From contig NZ_FOXX01000001.1 in the NCBI RefSeq assembly GCF_900115845.1, positions 310,001 through 374,000 on the forward strand: 64,000 nucleotides of DNA. The letters are read 5' to 3'. The stretch comes from Priestia endophytica DSM 13796 (GTDB lineage: Bacteria; Bacillota; Bacilli; Bacillales; Bacillaceae_H). Below the pieces are notes generated by a model. That model ran no database searches and had not been told where the DNA came from. It saw only the letters and a program-made list of their open reading frames with translations. Below, one piece after another: positions 27,523-37,575 of this stretch (the first letter of the stretch is position 1; each line of letters starts with the position of its first letter). The translations under genes were made by a program, and so were the position numbers.

Positions 27523-28257
27523 TCACACTCGCTCTTTTCCTGTATCCGCAAGCGAATTTAATTTTTTCACTTCATGTGGAGTAAGTTCTCTTGCCTCTCC
27601 TGCATTTAAACCAACTAAATCTAAAAACGCATAGCGTTCACGCTTTAACTTTACGACCGGATATCCAATTGTTTCAAGCATGCGACGCACTTGACGATTT
27701 CTTCCTTCATGAATAACAAGCTCTACAATCGATGTTTGCTTTCGCTTATCAAAGGAAAGAACACGTACTTTTGCTGGTGCTGTTACACCATCCTCAAGAC
27801 GTACTCCTTTTTCTAGCAAGCGAACTTCGTGCTTTTGTGGAATGCCTTTCACTTTTGCAATATATGTTTTTTCAATTTCATATTTTGGATGCATAAGATG
27901 ATTTGCAAAAGCTCCATCATTTGTCATAAGCAAAATACCTGACGTATCGTAATCAAGACGTCCAATTGGATAAATGCGTTCTTCTACATATGGAAAATAA
28001 TCTCGTACAGTTTTACGATCTTTATCATCTGTTACACTCGAAATAACCCCTGTTGGTTTATATAATAAGAAATAAACAGGTTTCTCCTGTTCAATTTGTA
28101 CTCCCTCAACTTCAACACGGTCCTGTGGCTTTACTTTTGTTCCCAGCTCTTTAATTACTTTGCCATTGACTCTCACTTTTCCTTCTAAAATAAGCTGTTC
28201 TGCTTTTCTTCTTGACGCAATTCCTGCGTGTGCAATCACTTTTTGTAATCGTTCCAT
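27523..28257 (-). CDS. rluB: 23S rRNA pseudouridine synthase RluB family
   Basis: A 244-residue enzyme that makes pseudouridine in 23S rRNA (position 2605 family). An S4 RNA-binding domain (1-60: MERLQKVIAHAGIASRRKAEQLI) precedes the RsuA/RluB catalytic domain with GRLDYDTSGILLMTNDG (about 99-115), whose Asp is the catalytic residue, and the NRQVRRMLE motif. AGAGGTGA precedes the ATG. Confidence 0.93.
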   Translation of the reverse strand: MERLQKVIAHAGIASRRKAEQLILEGKVRVNGKVIKELGTKVKPQDRVEVEGVQIEQEKPVYFLLYKPTGVISSVTDDKDRKTVRDYFPYVEERIYPIGRLDYDTSGILLMTNDGAFANHLMHPKYEIEKTYIAKVKGIPQKHEVRLLEKGVRLEDGVTAPAKVRVLSFDKRKQTSIVELVIHEGRNRQVRRMLETIGYPVVKLKRERYAFLDLVGLNAGEARELTPHEVKKLNSLADTGKERV

Positions 28258-28349
28258 CGTTATTCACCTCTTGTACATCTTACTTGTTTCATATATGTTG
28301 TACAAGTAGTTTTCCTTTAAAAGCTCATTCTTATCATCCATATACGGTA

Positions 28350-28378
28350 AAAAAGCTTCTTTTACAAAGAAGCTTTTT
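28350..28378 (-). terminator. Terminator of the dacB-spmA-spmB operon
   Basis: A 12-bp stem (28350-28361 with 28367-28378, loop TTACA), T-rich on the minus strand, directly after spmB. Confidence 0.88.
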
Positions 28379-28380
28379 CA

Positions 28381-28914
28381 TCATGCCCCAAATATAAGCG
28401 TTACAATAACAATTGCAGCAATAATTCCGACTAAATCTGCAAGCAGGCCAACTTTTACGGCGTCCCCCATTTTTTTAACTCCCACCGCTCCGAAATAAAC
28501 GGTTAACACATAAAACGTCGTATCTGTACTTCCTTGCATAACGGAAGCAAGCCGCCCAATAAAGGAATCTGGTCCATACGTTGCAAGTAAGTCAGACGTC
28601 ATTCCAAGAGCCGCATTTCCTGAAATAGGACGAATAAGTGCAAGCGGCACAATTTCAGGAGGAACGCCAATCGCAAGAAGCATTGGTTTTAAAAAAGAAA
28701 GAAGCCATTCCATCGCTCCTGAAGCTCTAAAAATAGAAATAGCTACAAGCATCCCAACTAAATAAGGAATAATGGAAAATGCTAAGCTGATTCCTTCTTT
28801 TCCGCCTTCAACAAACAGCTCGTACGTTGGTATTTTTTTAAAAGTAGCATAAATCAGAATAAAACCAATAATAAGCGGAATGAGCAAAATCGAAATAAAA
28901 TTTACGATTTCCAT
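28381..28914 (-). CDS. spmB: Spore maturation protein SpmB
   Basis: A 177-residue membrane protein with five to six hydrophobic segments and the nucleoside-recognition (Gate) domain pattern NAALGMTSDLLATYGPDSF. Together with SpmA and DacB it is needed for spore core dehydration and heat resistance. Its ATG shares a base with the spmA stop (TAATG), so translation is coupled. Confidence 0.93.
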   Translation of the reverse strand: MEIVNFISILLIPLIIGFILIYATFKKIPTYELFVEGGKEGISLAFSIIPYLVGMLVAISIFRASGAMEWLLSFLKPMLLAIGVPPEIVPLALIRPISGNAALGMTSDLLATYGPDSFIGRLASVMQGSTDTTFYVLTVYFGAVGVKKMGDAVKVGLLADLVGIIAAIVIVTLIFGA

Positions 28915-29510
28915 TACTTTTTCCCACCTTTTTTCAAGCGACGAAGATAAAAGAAACGATCAAGTAAAATAGCACCAAGCATGGAAACACAAGTTGCCAG
29001 AAGCGTTGCTCCAATAATTTCAGCAGGACTTTCTGATTCATACGTAATGCGGAGAGCAATGACCGTTGTTGGAACGAGCGTTATACTCGATGTATTAAGA
29101 GCTAGAAACGTGATCATTGAGCTGCTTGCTTCATTTTTTCCATTATTTGCTCGCTTCATCTCTTCCATTGCTTTAATTCCAAGGGGTGTTGCAGCATTGC
29201 CAAGTCCAAACATATTAGCCATCATATTTGACAAAATGTAGCCAATGGCTGGATGGTCTTTCGGAAGCTCTGGAAAAAGCCTTGAAATGAAGGGACGAGC
29301 TAAGCGAGCAAGTTTCACAAGCAAACCTGCTCCCTCAGCAATTTTCATTAACCCAAGCCAAAATACAAGAACACTAATAAGACCTAAACTAATCGTTACA
29401 GCCTCCTGGGCTCCTTGAAAAATAGCCTTATTTACTTCTTCTACTTTTCCATTCACAACCGCAAATACTAAGCCAATAACCGTGAGCAAAACCCAAATAA
29501 TATTAACCAT
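28914..29510 (-). CDS. spmA: Spore maturation protein SpmA
   Basis: A 198-residue membrane protein, partner of SpmB, with a Gate domain segment NMMANMFGLGNAATPLGIKAME near residues 100-120. It begins one base after the dacB stop. Sigma-E-directed expression in the mother cell is expected from the dacB promoter. Confidence 0.93.
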   Translation of the reverse strand: MVNIIWVLLTVIGLVFAVVNGKVEEVNKAIFQGAQEAVTISLGLISVLVFWLGLMKIAEGAGLLVKLARLARPFISRLFPELPKDHPAIGYILSNMMANMFGLGNAATPLGIKAMEEMKRANNGKNEASSSMITFLALNTSSITLVPTTVIALRITYESESPAEIIGATLLATCVSMLGAILLDRFFYLRRLKKGGKK

Positions 29511-29511
29511 G

Positions 29512-30657
29512 CTACTGTACTCCTTGGCCTATAAAGAACAGCTCTTTTGCTTTCTCAAAAAACGACCCTGTTTCTTTTCCTCCATGATCATAATAAATAG
29601 GCATCTCACCAAGAGCTTTGCCATCTAAAGAAATAGAAATCTTCCCAACAATCTGTGGGACATTTCTTTCATCTTTCCATTCCTTTTTTCTTGGTTTTAA
29701 AAGGGTAAGCTTCGTTTTTACTTTTTCCTGCTCTTTTTCTGTAAGAGGATAAATAAAATCTCTCTTTACATAAAGTTTGTCTTCATAAAACTTATTTTTC
29801 ACACCTTCAATCTCACCTTCTTGTACAACTTTTGTTGCTTTATAGTTGTCGAACCCCATGTTGTACATGTAGATGTGATCATCCCAGTCACTCGGTGCAT
29901 TAATCGTTACAGCAATGAGGTCTAAATCATCTTTCTGTGCTGATGAGACAAGCGTTCTTTTCGCTCTTTTTGTATATCCTGTCTTTCCGCCTGTTGTATG
30001 TGGATAAAGGCTTGTAAGGAGCTTATTTTTGTTTTTAAATACGCGTACATGTGCTCCGCTTTTAGTTCGATATGTTTTCGTTCCAGAGATTTCTCGGAAC
30101 TTTTTGCTGTTCATCGCATACTTCATTAAAATGGCCATATCATACGCTGTTGAATAGTGATTTTCATGATCATCAAGACCGTGTGGATTTGCAAACTCTG
30201 TATTTTCCATACCAATCTCAGCTGCTTTTTGGTTCATTAAGTAGACAAAGCCTTCTTTACTTCCTCCAACATGCTCTGCAATAGCTTCTGCCGCGTCGTT
30301 ACCAGACCTAAGCATAAGACCGTAGACTAAATCCTCAAGTAAGATTTTTTCGTTTTCCTCTAGATAAATAGCAGAACCTTCTGTTTGAATGGCTTCTCGG
30401 CTTACTTTTACTTTTTTATTCATTTCTCCAGACTCCACCGCCAAAATGGCCGTCATAATTTTAGTGATGCTTGCAATACGACGCTTTTCATGAATGTCTT
30501 TTTCATACAAGATTCTTCCTGAGCGCTGATCTATTAGTATAGCGCTCCGTGCACTAACATCTCCTTGAGCTTGACTCTTTAATGGAAAGGTACCAGCAAG
30601 AAATATAGTGACTATCATATAGCAAAGAATTTTTTTATAACCCTTCATCGTCTCCAC
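29512..30657 (-). CDS. dacB: D-alanyl-D-alanine carboxypeptidase DacB (PBP5*)
   Basis: A 381-residue sporulation-specific low-molecular-weight penicillin-binding protein that trims cross-linking of the spore cortex. A signal peptide (about 6-30) precedes the peptidase S11 domain with the SxxK motif SITK, the SGN motif RSGNDAAEA and the KTG motif TTGGKTGYTK; a C-terminal domain and an amphipathic end help membrane attachment. It heads the dacB-spmA-spmB operon. Confidence 0.93.
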   Translation of the reverse strand: METMKGYKKILCYMIVTIFLAGTFPLKSQAQGDVSARSAILIDQRSGRILYEKDIHEKRRIASITKIMTAILAVESGEMNKKVKVSREAIQTEGSAIYLEENEKILLEDLVYGLMLRSGNDAAEAIAEHVGGSKEGFVYLMNQKAAEIGMENTEFANPHGLDDHENHYSTAYDMAILMKYAMNSKKFREISGTKTYRTKSGAHVRVFKNKNKLLTSLYPHTTGGKTGYTKRAKRTLVSSAQKDDLDLIAVTINAPSDWDDHIYMYNMGFDNYKATKVVQEGEIEGVKNKFYEDKLYVKRDFIYPLTEKEQEKVKTKLTLLKPRKKEWKDERNVPQIVGKISISLDGKALGEMPIYYDHGGKETGSFFEKAKELFFIGQGVQ

Positions 30658-30686
30658 GTCCCTTTAGCACATCATTTGTTTGTACA

Positions 30687-30715
30687 AGTTTATGCCTGTC
30701 CGTTTGTTGATATGA
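30687..30715 (-). promoter_or_regulatory. Probable sigma-E promoter of dacB
   Basis: Minus strand TCATATC (30709-30715), 14-base spacer, CATAAACT (30687-30694), a good fit to sigma-E. dacB is sigma-E dependent in B. subtilis. Confidence 0.55.
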
Positions 30716-30730
30716 TTAAAAATAAAGAAG

Positions 30731-30762
30731 AAAAAACGCCAGCACATGTGCTGACGTTTTTT
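30731..30762 (-). terminator. Terminator of ypuI
   Basis: A 16-bp stem with one mismatch (30731-30746 with 30747-30762), T-rich on the minus strand. Confidence 0.8.
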
Positions 30763-30770
30763 TTCTTTAT

Positions 30771-31241
30771 TTAATTAGCAAAATAGTTTTTTTCATACAT
30801 TTGAAGTTCTTCCTGTAAAGAGAGGAAAGGCTCTTCAATGTTCCGAAACAGGACGTGAACAGAGTTTGGTGCCTCAAATCGAAAGTGAATTGCATCACTT
30901 CCTGTGTATGATGCCCTACTGTTCTCATACCACAAGTCATTTTTAGGATTGAAAAACTCAAGTACACAGCGCTGGTAAATTCGTTTTAATAGCTGCTGAG
31001 CTTGAGCGGAAGGTACGGCTTTGGTTGTTAAAAACATTGTACAAGCTTCTTTTGCTTCTAAGCAATGTACAGAAAGACGACGCAAGTCTGATAAAAGGAG
31101 CGGATATTCCTCTTTTTCCTTTCCTTCTCTCTCAAGAACCGTAATGTTTGTGTAATTTAAATAATGCTGAAGCTTCTGTTCAATGACGGAAAGCTTTGTT
31201 TGTGCAAATTCAACTTGTTTTTGCACGGCATGTTCCTGCAT
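30771..31241 (-). CDS. ypuI: YpuI family protein (DUF3907)
   Basis: A 156-residue protein with no signal or membrane segment, matching the DUF3907/YpuI family always found between dacB and scpB in Bacillus. It is mixed helical in the N-terminal half and strand-rich (HFRFEAPNSVHVLFRN) in the C-terminal part. Function is unknown. A GGAGG site lies before the ATG. Confidence 0.8.
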   Translation of the reverse strand: MQEHAVQKQVEFAQTKLSVIEQKLQHYLNYTNITVLEREGKEKEEYPLLLSDLRRLSVHCLEAKEACTMFLTTKAVPSAQAQQLLKRIYQRCVLEFFNPKNDLWYENSRASYTGSDAIHFRFEAPNSVHVLFRNIEEPFLSLQEELQMYEKNYFAN

Positions 31242-31401
31242 TTTTTCGCCTCCGAATATCTTTACTCTACAAATTTCATATAGTGGCCAAGCTTTGTTGC
31301 TCTTGTCATATTTTATACACGTTTTCTATAAGCGGCACTGCGATTGTCCATTATATGAAAAAATTCGTCTTTTTATACAAAAAACGTCTTTTCTTGGTTG
31401 T

Positions 31402-31974
31402 TTACTCATTCATTTTTTCGAAAAATAAATCTGCTTCTTTTTCTACTTCTTCTTCGTAAAACTCCTCTGGCAATGGAGGTAGTTCCTCCAACGTTTTAAA
31501 GCCAAAATGAGCTAAAAAATCGTCTGTTGTTCCATACAAAATAGCTCGTCCTGCCCCTTCTGCTCTTCCTACTTCTTTTACAAGGGCTTTGGCAACAAGC
31601 GTTTGAAGTGCTCTATCTGTTTTTACTCCTCTTATATCCTCAACTTCAAGCCGTGTAATGGGCTGTCGATAAGCAATAATCGCAAGTGTTTCAAGAGCAG
31701 CTTGCGAAAGAGATTGATGTGTTGGTACAGAAATAAGGCGTTTTATATACTCCGAGTATTCTTTTCTCGTTGCAAGCTGATAGCCGCCTGCAATTTCTAA
31801 AACGCTCATTCCTCTTTCACTTTGAGCATAAAAGGTTTGAAACTCCTCCATACACTCCTTTGTTTCTTGCAAAGAAAGCTCAAGCGCAACTGAAATCTGT
31901 TCGAGCGTTGCCTTTTCATCACCTACTGTAAAAAGGAGAGCTTCAATAATCGGAAACCATTTCTCATTCTTCAC
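31402..31974 (-). CDS. scpB: Segregation and condensation protein ScpB
   Basis: A 190-residue kleisin-associated protein of the SMC-ScpAB condensin that compacts and separates chromosomes. Two winged-helix domains are visible; the second holds [28 protein letters not shown] place the start at the GTG 31972-31974 ([10 protein letters not shown]), which has AAGGAGG (31983-31989) at good spacing within the end of scpA. A longer frame from an ATG at 32016 lies fully inside scpA without such a site. The overlap with scpA is 11 bases. Confidence 0.92.
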   Translation of the reverse strand: MKNEKWFPIIEALLFTVGDEKATLEQISVALELSLQETKECMEEFQTFYAQSERGMSVLEIAGGYQLATRKEYSEYIKRLISVPTHQSLSQAALETLAIIAYRQPITRLEVEDIRGVKTDRALQTLVAKALVKEVGRAEGAGRAILYGTTDDFLAHFGFKTLEELPPLPEEFYEEEVEKEADLFFEKMNE

Positions 31975-32719
31975 CAGCTTCTCCTCCTTCACTTGCAGAC
32001 ACGAAAAGTTCATCAAAATTCCCTTTTTGTTCTACAATAATTTGGTTTTGTTTTAAAAGTTCTAACACTGCTAAAAATGTCACAACAATGTGTTCTCGTT
32101 CAGGAACAGGAAAAAGCTCAAAAAAGCTTGTTTTCTTCCGCGTTGTTCGAAGATCTTTTAAAATATTAGTCATCCGATCTTCAATTTGAATTTCTTGTCT
32201 TGCAATTCGGGTTTTTAACGGCTTTTGAATTTTTTTTCGTTTTAATAGTTTCTGAACTGCGCTTAATATGTCGTACATTGAAACGGAAAGCTCTCTGCTT
32301 TCTTGCGCTTCGATCTCCATGCTTTGTAAGTCTTGAGGAGGACGTGTAAAAACATATCCACGCTCTATATCTCGTTCTTCAAAATCTTTTGCAACTTCTT
32401 TGAAGCGACGATATTGAAGAAGACGTTGCATAAGCTCATCCCTAGGGTCTTCTTCATCAAAGTCCTCTTCTAGTTCTTCAAGCTCTTCTTCCTTCGGAAG
32501 CAGCATCTTGCTTTTAATTGCTAAAAGAGTTGCAGCCATTACTAAATATTCACTTGCTACATCAAGCTGAAGCTCTTGCATCGTATGAACGTAAGACATA
32601 TACTGCTCTGTGATTTTAGCTACAGGAATATCATATATATCGATTTCGTAACGATTAATAAGGTGCAGCAGCAAATCAAGCGGTCCTTCAAAAGCATCTA
32701 TTTTTACACTATATTCCAC
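31964..32719 (-). CDS. scpA: Segregation and condensation protein ScpA
   Basis: A 251-residue kleisin that bridges the SMC dimer heads. It begins [21 protein letters not shown], the conserved N-terminal motif, has an acidic linker ([16 protein letters not shown], about 78-95), and a C-terminal winged helix that binds the SMC head. The start is a GTG (32717-32719). It is followed by scpB in the same transcript. Confidence 0.94.
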   Translation of the reverse strand: MEYSVKIDAFEGPLDLLLHLINRYEIDIYDIPVAKITEQYMSYVHTMQELQLDVASEYLVMAATLLAIKSKMLLPKEEELEELEEDFDEEDPRDELMQRLLQYRRFKEVAKDFEERDIERGYVFTRPPQDLQSMEIEAQESRELSVSMYDILSAVQKLLKRKKIQKPLKTRIARQEIQIEDRMTNILKDLRTTRKKTSFFELFPVPEREHIVVTFLAVLELLKQNQIIVEQKGNFDELFVSASEGGEAGEE

Positions 32720-32768
32720 TACACTTCACCAACACTTTTTCTTTCATCTTTAGGAGCATTCTGTAACT

Positions 32769-32797
32769 AGTATAGAGGATTATAGTCTTCTGTCCAA
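32769..32797 (-). promoter_or_regulatory. Sigma-A promoter of scpA-scpB
   Basis: Minus strand TTGGAC (32792-32797), 17-base spacer, TATACT (32769-32774), 50 bases before the start codon. Confidence 0.65.
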
Positions 32798-32828
32798 TAA
32801 TAATTTTTGGAATTGGGTATATTGCCCA

Positions 32829-32855
32829 ACCAAAACGAAAGAAAAAACATACTAT
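32829..32855 (+). promoter_or_regulatory. Possible mother-cell (sigma-K/E type) promoter
   Basis: AC (32829-32830), 17-base spacer, CATACTAT (32848-32855), upstream of the micro-protein gene. It fits the loose sigma-K pattern, which is short, so confidence is low. Confidence 0.35.
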
Positions 32856-32890
32856 GCTTATGTAAGAAAAGATTGAAGGAGGAAAACATC

Positions 32891-32986
32891 ATGGGTGAAA
32901 AAGGGTTTAATCATGGAAGCGGATTTGCGCTTATCGTTGTTTTATTTATTTTGCTTATTATCGTAGGTGCAGCTTGGTGCTGCTAA
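32891..32986 (+). CDS. YjcZ-type tiny transmembrane sporulation protein
   Basis: A 31-residue protein: a short polar start (MGEKGFNHGSG) then the hydrophobic core FALIVVLFILLIIVGAAWCC, characteristic of the tiny-TM YjcZ family made during sporulation in Bacillus. The start has AAGGAGG at eight bases. The Trp-Cys-Cys end differs from the usual Gly/Tyr-rich tail. It is monocistronic, with a perfect palindrome terminator behind it. No function is known for the family. Confidence 0.8.
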   Translation: MGEKGFNHGSGFALIVVLFILLIIVGAAWCC

Positions 32987-32996
32987 TAGGTAAAAA

Positions 32997-33020
32997 AGGA
33001 GTTAGCAATTGCTAACTCCT
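32997..33020 (+). terminator. Terminator of the YjcZ-type gene
   Basis: A perfect 24-bp palindrome (AGGAGTTAGCAA / TTGCTAACTCCT) followed by a short T-rich stretch. Confidence 0.75.
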
Positions 33021-33075
33021 CTTTATTTTGAAGAAAGAAAAACATGTGCTACACTTTTTATAGGAGGTTAAAAAC

Positions 33076-34025
<950 letters not shown>

Positions 34026-34081
34026 CTATAAACCCTTAATAAAGTTTTTTGAATCGACCTTCACTTCGGTGTATCCACCTT

Positions 34082-34110
34082 ATAATACAAAATAACGATT
34101 AAAATATCAA
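34082..34110 (-). promoter_or_regulatory. Sigma-A promoter of ribT
   Basis: Minus strand TTGATA (34105-34110), 17-base spacer, TATTAT (34082-34087). Confidence 0.6.
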
Positions 34111-34255
34111 TGTTTGTTATTTCAGTAATATCTTTGTTTTTTGAAGCCCCGCTGTATTATATGACTTCCTACGCGTTTATTCGGAACATTTTTACGAATA
34201 ACACTCTTTTATGTAAGCCCTTTCCAAAAGAACCCTATTTTTTATAGAAAAGAAA

Positions 34256-34275
34256 GAGGAACAAAACTGTTCCTC
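34256..34275 (-). terminator. Terminator of ppiB
   Basis: A 7-bp stem (34256-34262 with 34269-34275) followed by TTTCTTTTC on the minus strand. Confidence 0.75.
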
Positions 34276-34281
34276 CACTTT

Positions 34282-34719
34282 TTACGCATCAAAAACTTCT
34301 ACTTTTTCCATAATGTCGCCATTAGACATATTTAATGCTGTCTCAATGCCGCTTGTTACTTGTCCAAACACCGTATGTACGCCATCTAAGTGAGGCTGTG
34401 GAGCATGTACGATGAAGAACTGACAAGAACCAGTATCACGGCCAGCATGTGCCATAGAAAGTGAACCTACAACATGCTTGTGCGGGTTGTTGTCTGTTTC
34501 ACAAGGAATGGTTTTATCTGCAGAACCTGTCCCATTTCCAATTGGACATCCACCTTGAGAAACAAAACCAGGAATAACACGGTGGAATGTTAAACCATTA
34601 TAAAAGCCTTCGTTTGCTAGTTTTTCGAAGTTTTCAACTGTAATTGGTGCTTCATTTGGATAAAGATCAAATTCGATTTTTTCACCGTTTTGCATTAAAA
34701 TATAGCCTTTTTTCGCCAT
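34282..34719 (-). CDS. ppiB: Peptidyl-prolyl cis-trans isomerase B (cyclophilin)
   Basis: A 145-residue cytosolic cyclophilin that speeds proline isomerisation in protein folding. Typical motifs are [28 protein letters not shown] (catalytic Arg in FHRV), [16 protein letters not shown] and HTVFGQV. The start is the ATG at 34717-34719 ([12 protein letters not shown]) with AAAGGAG; the upstream in-frame ATG at 34791 has no ribosome site. Confidence 0.94.
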   Translation of the reverse strand: MAKKGYILMQNGEKIEFDLYPNEAPITVENFEKLANEGFYNGLTFHRVIPGFVSQGGCPIGNGTGSADKTIPCETDNNPHKHVVGSLSMAHAGRDTGSCQFFIVHAPQPHLDGVHTVFGQVTSGIETALNMSNGDIMEKVEVFDA

Positions 34720-34888
34720 AGTAATCGCTCCTTTATTAAACAATTTCCATCCTATCTTACCACATAAATGTGAGAGACACGAATTTTTCATTCCCTTCTT
34801 TTATTTTTTAAGAACATAACTTTTTTGAAACTCTTTCCTTTTTCAATCGTCTAATAATCTAGTAAGATCTTAGCCCTTCTTTTTGCTA

Positions 34889-34918
34889 TTGCCAGAGCGA
34901 AAGAAAACATACTATAAT
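34889..34918 (+). promoter_or_regulatory. Sigma-A promoter of ypuA
   Basis: TTGCCA (34889-34894), 18-base spacer, TATAAT (34913-34918), 22 bases before AAGGAGG (34940-34946). Confidence 0.65.
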
Positions 34919-34955
34919 GAACATGGCTTTTCGTCTACGAAGGAGGTTTTGAACC

Positions 34956-35834
34956 TTGAAAAAGTGTTTCAAACTATTATTAGCAGTATTGATCTCTTTG
35001 ACAATACTACCGTCTCTTGCTTCTGCTGATGCCGCGGTTGGGGACGTGATCGTAACCCTTGGAGAAAATCTAACGCAAGAACAAAAAACAAAGCTCTTAA
35101 ATGAAATGGAAGTACCTCAAGATGCACAAGAAGTAACTGTGTCAAATGCTGAAGAACATGAATATTTAGGGGATTTTATTCCAAAATCACAAATTGGTAC
35201 GAAAGCTATTTCTTCTGCAAGTATTACCCTTGGGGAGAAAGATTCTGGTCTTAACATTACAACAAACAATATCAATTGGGTAACCGATGAAATGTATACA
35301 AATGCTTTAATTACTGCAGGAGTTAAAGATGCTAAGATCTACATCACTGCTCCATTTGAAGTTTCAGGAACGGCTGCTCTAACAGGCATCTTAAAGGCAT
35401 ATGAAGTTCAATCTGGTGAAGAAATTCCAGAGGATGTTAAAAAGATTGCTAACGAAGAAATGGTGGAAACAAGCCAGCTTGGTGACTCTGTTGGAAAAGA
35501 AAAAGCAGCTGCTCTAATGGCGAATGTAAAAGAAGAAATTGCAAAGAACACCCCGGAAAATAAAGAAGAGATTAAGCAAATCATTGAAAATAATGCAAAT
35601 GAACTTAATATCAACTTAACAACAGGGGAAATTAACTCTCTTGTTAACTTCTTCAACAAACTAACAAACATTGATATTAATTGGAATCAAATTGAAAATC
35701 AATTCAATGTTACAAAAGAGAAAGTAAGCGACTTTTTAAATTCTGAAGAAGGTCAATCCTTCTTGCAGAAACTAAAAGAGTTTTTTATGAGTATTATTAA
35801 CGCTATTCGTTCATTCTTTGCAAGTTTGTTTTAA
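34956..35834 (+). CDS. ypuA: YpuA, secreted DUF1002 protein
   Basis: A 292-residue protein with a TTG start (34956) after AAGGAGG. A signal peptide (about 1-24, cut near ASA-DAA) precedes the DUF1002 domain (about 28-210, with TLGENLTQEQK...). The last 20 residues (LKEFFMSIINAIRSFFASLF) form an amphipathic or membrane-seeking helix. Function is unknown; the family is predicted extracytoplasmic and is tied to envelope stress in B. subtilis. In B. subtilis ypuA and lysA are neighbours; here a PTS block lies between. Confidence 0.87.
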   Translation: MKKCFKLLLAVLISLTILPSLASADAAVGDVIVTLGENLTQEQKTKLLNEMEVPQDAQEVTVSNAEEHEYLGDFIPKSQIGTKAISSASITLGEKDSGLNITTNNINWVTDEMYTNALITAGVKDAKIYITAPFEVSGTAALTGILKAYEVQSGEEIPEDVKKIANEEMVETSQLGDSVGKEKAAALMANVKEEIAKNTPENKEEIKQIIENNANELNINLTTGEINSLVNFFNKLTNIDINWNQIENQFNVTKEKVSDFLNSEEGQSFLQKLKEFFMSIINAIRSFFASLF

Positions 35835-35842
35835 TTTATAAA

Positions 35843-35869
35843 AGCGTAAGTGGCTAAGCCTCTTACGCT
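35843..35869. terminator. Bidirectional terminator between ypuA and licH
   Basis: An 8-bp core stem (35843-35850 with 35862-35869), extended by A/T pairs, with T-runs in both directions. Confidence 0.85.
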
Positions 35870-35874
35870 TTTTT

Positions 35875-37209
35875 TCATGCTTCTACCGAATCAAAAAACT
35901 GAGGTAAATTCTCTCTGTGAGCTTCCAACATTTCATCTAAAATCTTTTTAGCAATGGTATCTGATGGAACAAGCGGATTGATTGTCATTGCTAAAAGAGC
36001 TTTTTTGTAATCTCCACTAACAGCTGCCTCTGCTGCTGTAATTTCAAAGGATTTGATCGAGTTTACAAGACCTCGGACATGAACAGGCAAGTCGCCAACT
36101 GCGATTGGCTTCGGTCCGTCTTTTGTAATAACACAGTTTACTTCAACAGCTGAATCATATGGTATGCTTGCGATCGCTCCATTGTTCCTTGTATTAACAG
36201 GCTGAATATCTCCTTTATCCGTGTAAATGGAGTGAATAAGGCTGCATGCTGCATCGCTGTAATAAGCGCCTCCTCTCTTTTCAAGCTGTGGTGGCTTAAT
36301 ACTTAAATTCTCATCTTTATAAAGTTCAAATAAGTCTTTTTCGAGTTCCTTAACAACTTCTGCTCGAGTTCCTTCCTCTTGGGAAGCTCGTATTTCTTCG
36401 GCAAGCATCTCATCTGTTTTATAATAATAACGATGATAACCGCATGGTATAGCATTTAATGCTTGAAGGAAGTCTGAATCCCATGCAACACCAGCAATGT
36501 TTTTCATTGTCATCGCATTCTCTGGATTGCCCATTTCTTTCAATACTTTCTCTTTAATGCTAACTCCGTCTAGAAATACATCCAATCCAAATACCATGTG
36601 ATTTAGACCTGCAAACTGAACATGCACTCGACTTTGTTCTACTCCAAGCATTTCAGCAATTTTCATTTTCATCCCAATTGGAACATTACAAAGACCAACA
36701 ACTTTTGTAATTGAGCTGTGCCTTAAAATAGCTTCTGTTACCATCCCAGCAGGATTTGTGAAATTGATAAGCCATGCATTTGGGCAAAGCTCTTCAATGT
36801 CCCGACAAATTTCTAAAATAACCGGAATTGTGCGGAGGCCTTTTAAAAGCCCCCCAGGTCCATTTGTTTCTTGCCCAATCACATTATATTTCAACGGTAT
36901 TTCTTCATCCTTTTTACGAGCATCAAGGAGACCAACTCGAAATTGAGTTGTAACAAAATCCGCATCTTTTAAAGCTTCTTTCCTATTTAAGGTAAGATGA
37001 ATATCAATTGGTACTCCTGCTTTTTTTACCATTCGCTTAGCGAGATTTCCCACAATCTCTAACTTTTCTTTTCCTCGATCAATATCAACGAGCCATAATT
37101 CACGAATTGGAAGTTCGCCATATCTCTTAATAAAGCCTTCAATAAGTTCCGGTGTATAGCTTGATCCTCCACCTATTGTTACAATTTTAAGACCTTTTTT
37201 TCCTTCCAT
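35875..37209 (-). CDS. licH: 6-phospho-beta-glucosidase, GH4 family
   Basis: A 444-residue glycosidase that hydrolyses phosphorylated cellobiose or aryl-beta-glucosides after PTS uptake. GH4 enzymes use NAD+ and a divalent metal; the nucleotide motif VTIGGGSSYTP (10-20), NFTNPAG (about 149) and GLCNVPIGMK (with the metal-ligand Cys, about 172) are visible. It ends the lic operon and its ATG shares a base with the licA stop (TAATG). Confidence 0.92.
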   Translation of the reverse strand: MEGKKGLKIVTIGGGSSYTPELIEGFIKRYGELPIRELWLVDIDRGKEKLEIVGNLAKRMVKKAGVPIDIHLTLNRKEALKDADFVTTQFRVGLLDARKKDEEIPLKYNVIGQETNGPGGLLKGLRTIPVILEICRDIEELCPNAWLINFTNPAGMVTEAILRHSSITKVVGLCNVPIGMKMKIAEMLGVEQSRVHVQFAGLNHMVFGLDVFLDGVSIKEKVLKEMGNPENAMTMKNIAGVAWDSDFLQALNAIPCGYHRYYYKTDEMLAEEIRASQEEGTRAEVVKELEKDLFELYKDENLSIKPPQLEKRGGAYYSDAACSLIHSIYTDKGDIQPVNTRNNGAIASIPYDSAVEVNCVITKDGPKPIAVGDLPVHVRGLVNSIKSFEITAAEAAVSGDYKKALLAMTINPLVPSDTIAKKILDEMLEAHRENLPQFFDSVEA

Positions 37210-37541
37210 TATCTCTCCACTCCTTTAATTGAAGTACGTTCGTATAGCTCAATCATTTCCTTTGCTAGATCTTTTACAGTTAATGACGTCATTAAATGAT
37301 CTTGAGCATGAATAAGGAGAATAGGAATGTCATAGTTTTCTCCTCCTGCTTCATTTGAGATCAAGCTTGTTTGGAAGTGATGCGCTTTCCTAAACTCTTC
37401 TTCAGCATCTTTTAATTTCTGATCTGCTTCTACAAAGTTTCCAACCTTTGCATCTCCGATTGCCTGCATTGCTAAGCTTTTGGCATTTCCACTATGCATA
37501 ATAAGATGGAATGAGATATCGTATAGCTCTTCTTTTGTCAT
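37209..37541 (-). CDS. licA: PTS lactose/cellobiose-type IIA
   Basis: A 110-residue helical EIIA. The phosphorylated His is H78 in LIHAQDHLM, the hallmark of the lactose/cellobiose IIA family. It passes phosphate from HPr to LicB. Operon position and coupling to licH show its role in beta-glucoside uptake. Confidence 0.93.
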   Translation of the reverse strand: MTKEELYDISFHLIMHSGNAKSLAMQAIGDAKVGNFVEADQKLKDAEEEFRKAHHFQTSLISNEAGGENYDIPILLIHAQDHLMTSLTVKDLAKEMIELYERTSIKGVER

Positions 37542-37575
37542 CTCTTTAGTCCTTTCTAGGCATTTTCTAGCCTGC

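Noticed and set aside
32804-32830. TTGGGTATATTGCCCAA inverted repeat as an operator
   Set aside because: Only 5-bp arms and no clear relation to either flanking promoter; too weak to list as a feature.
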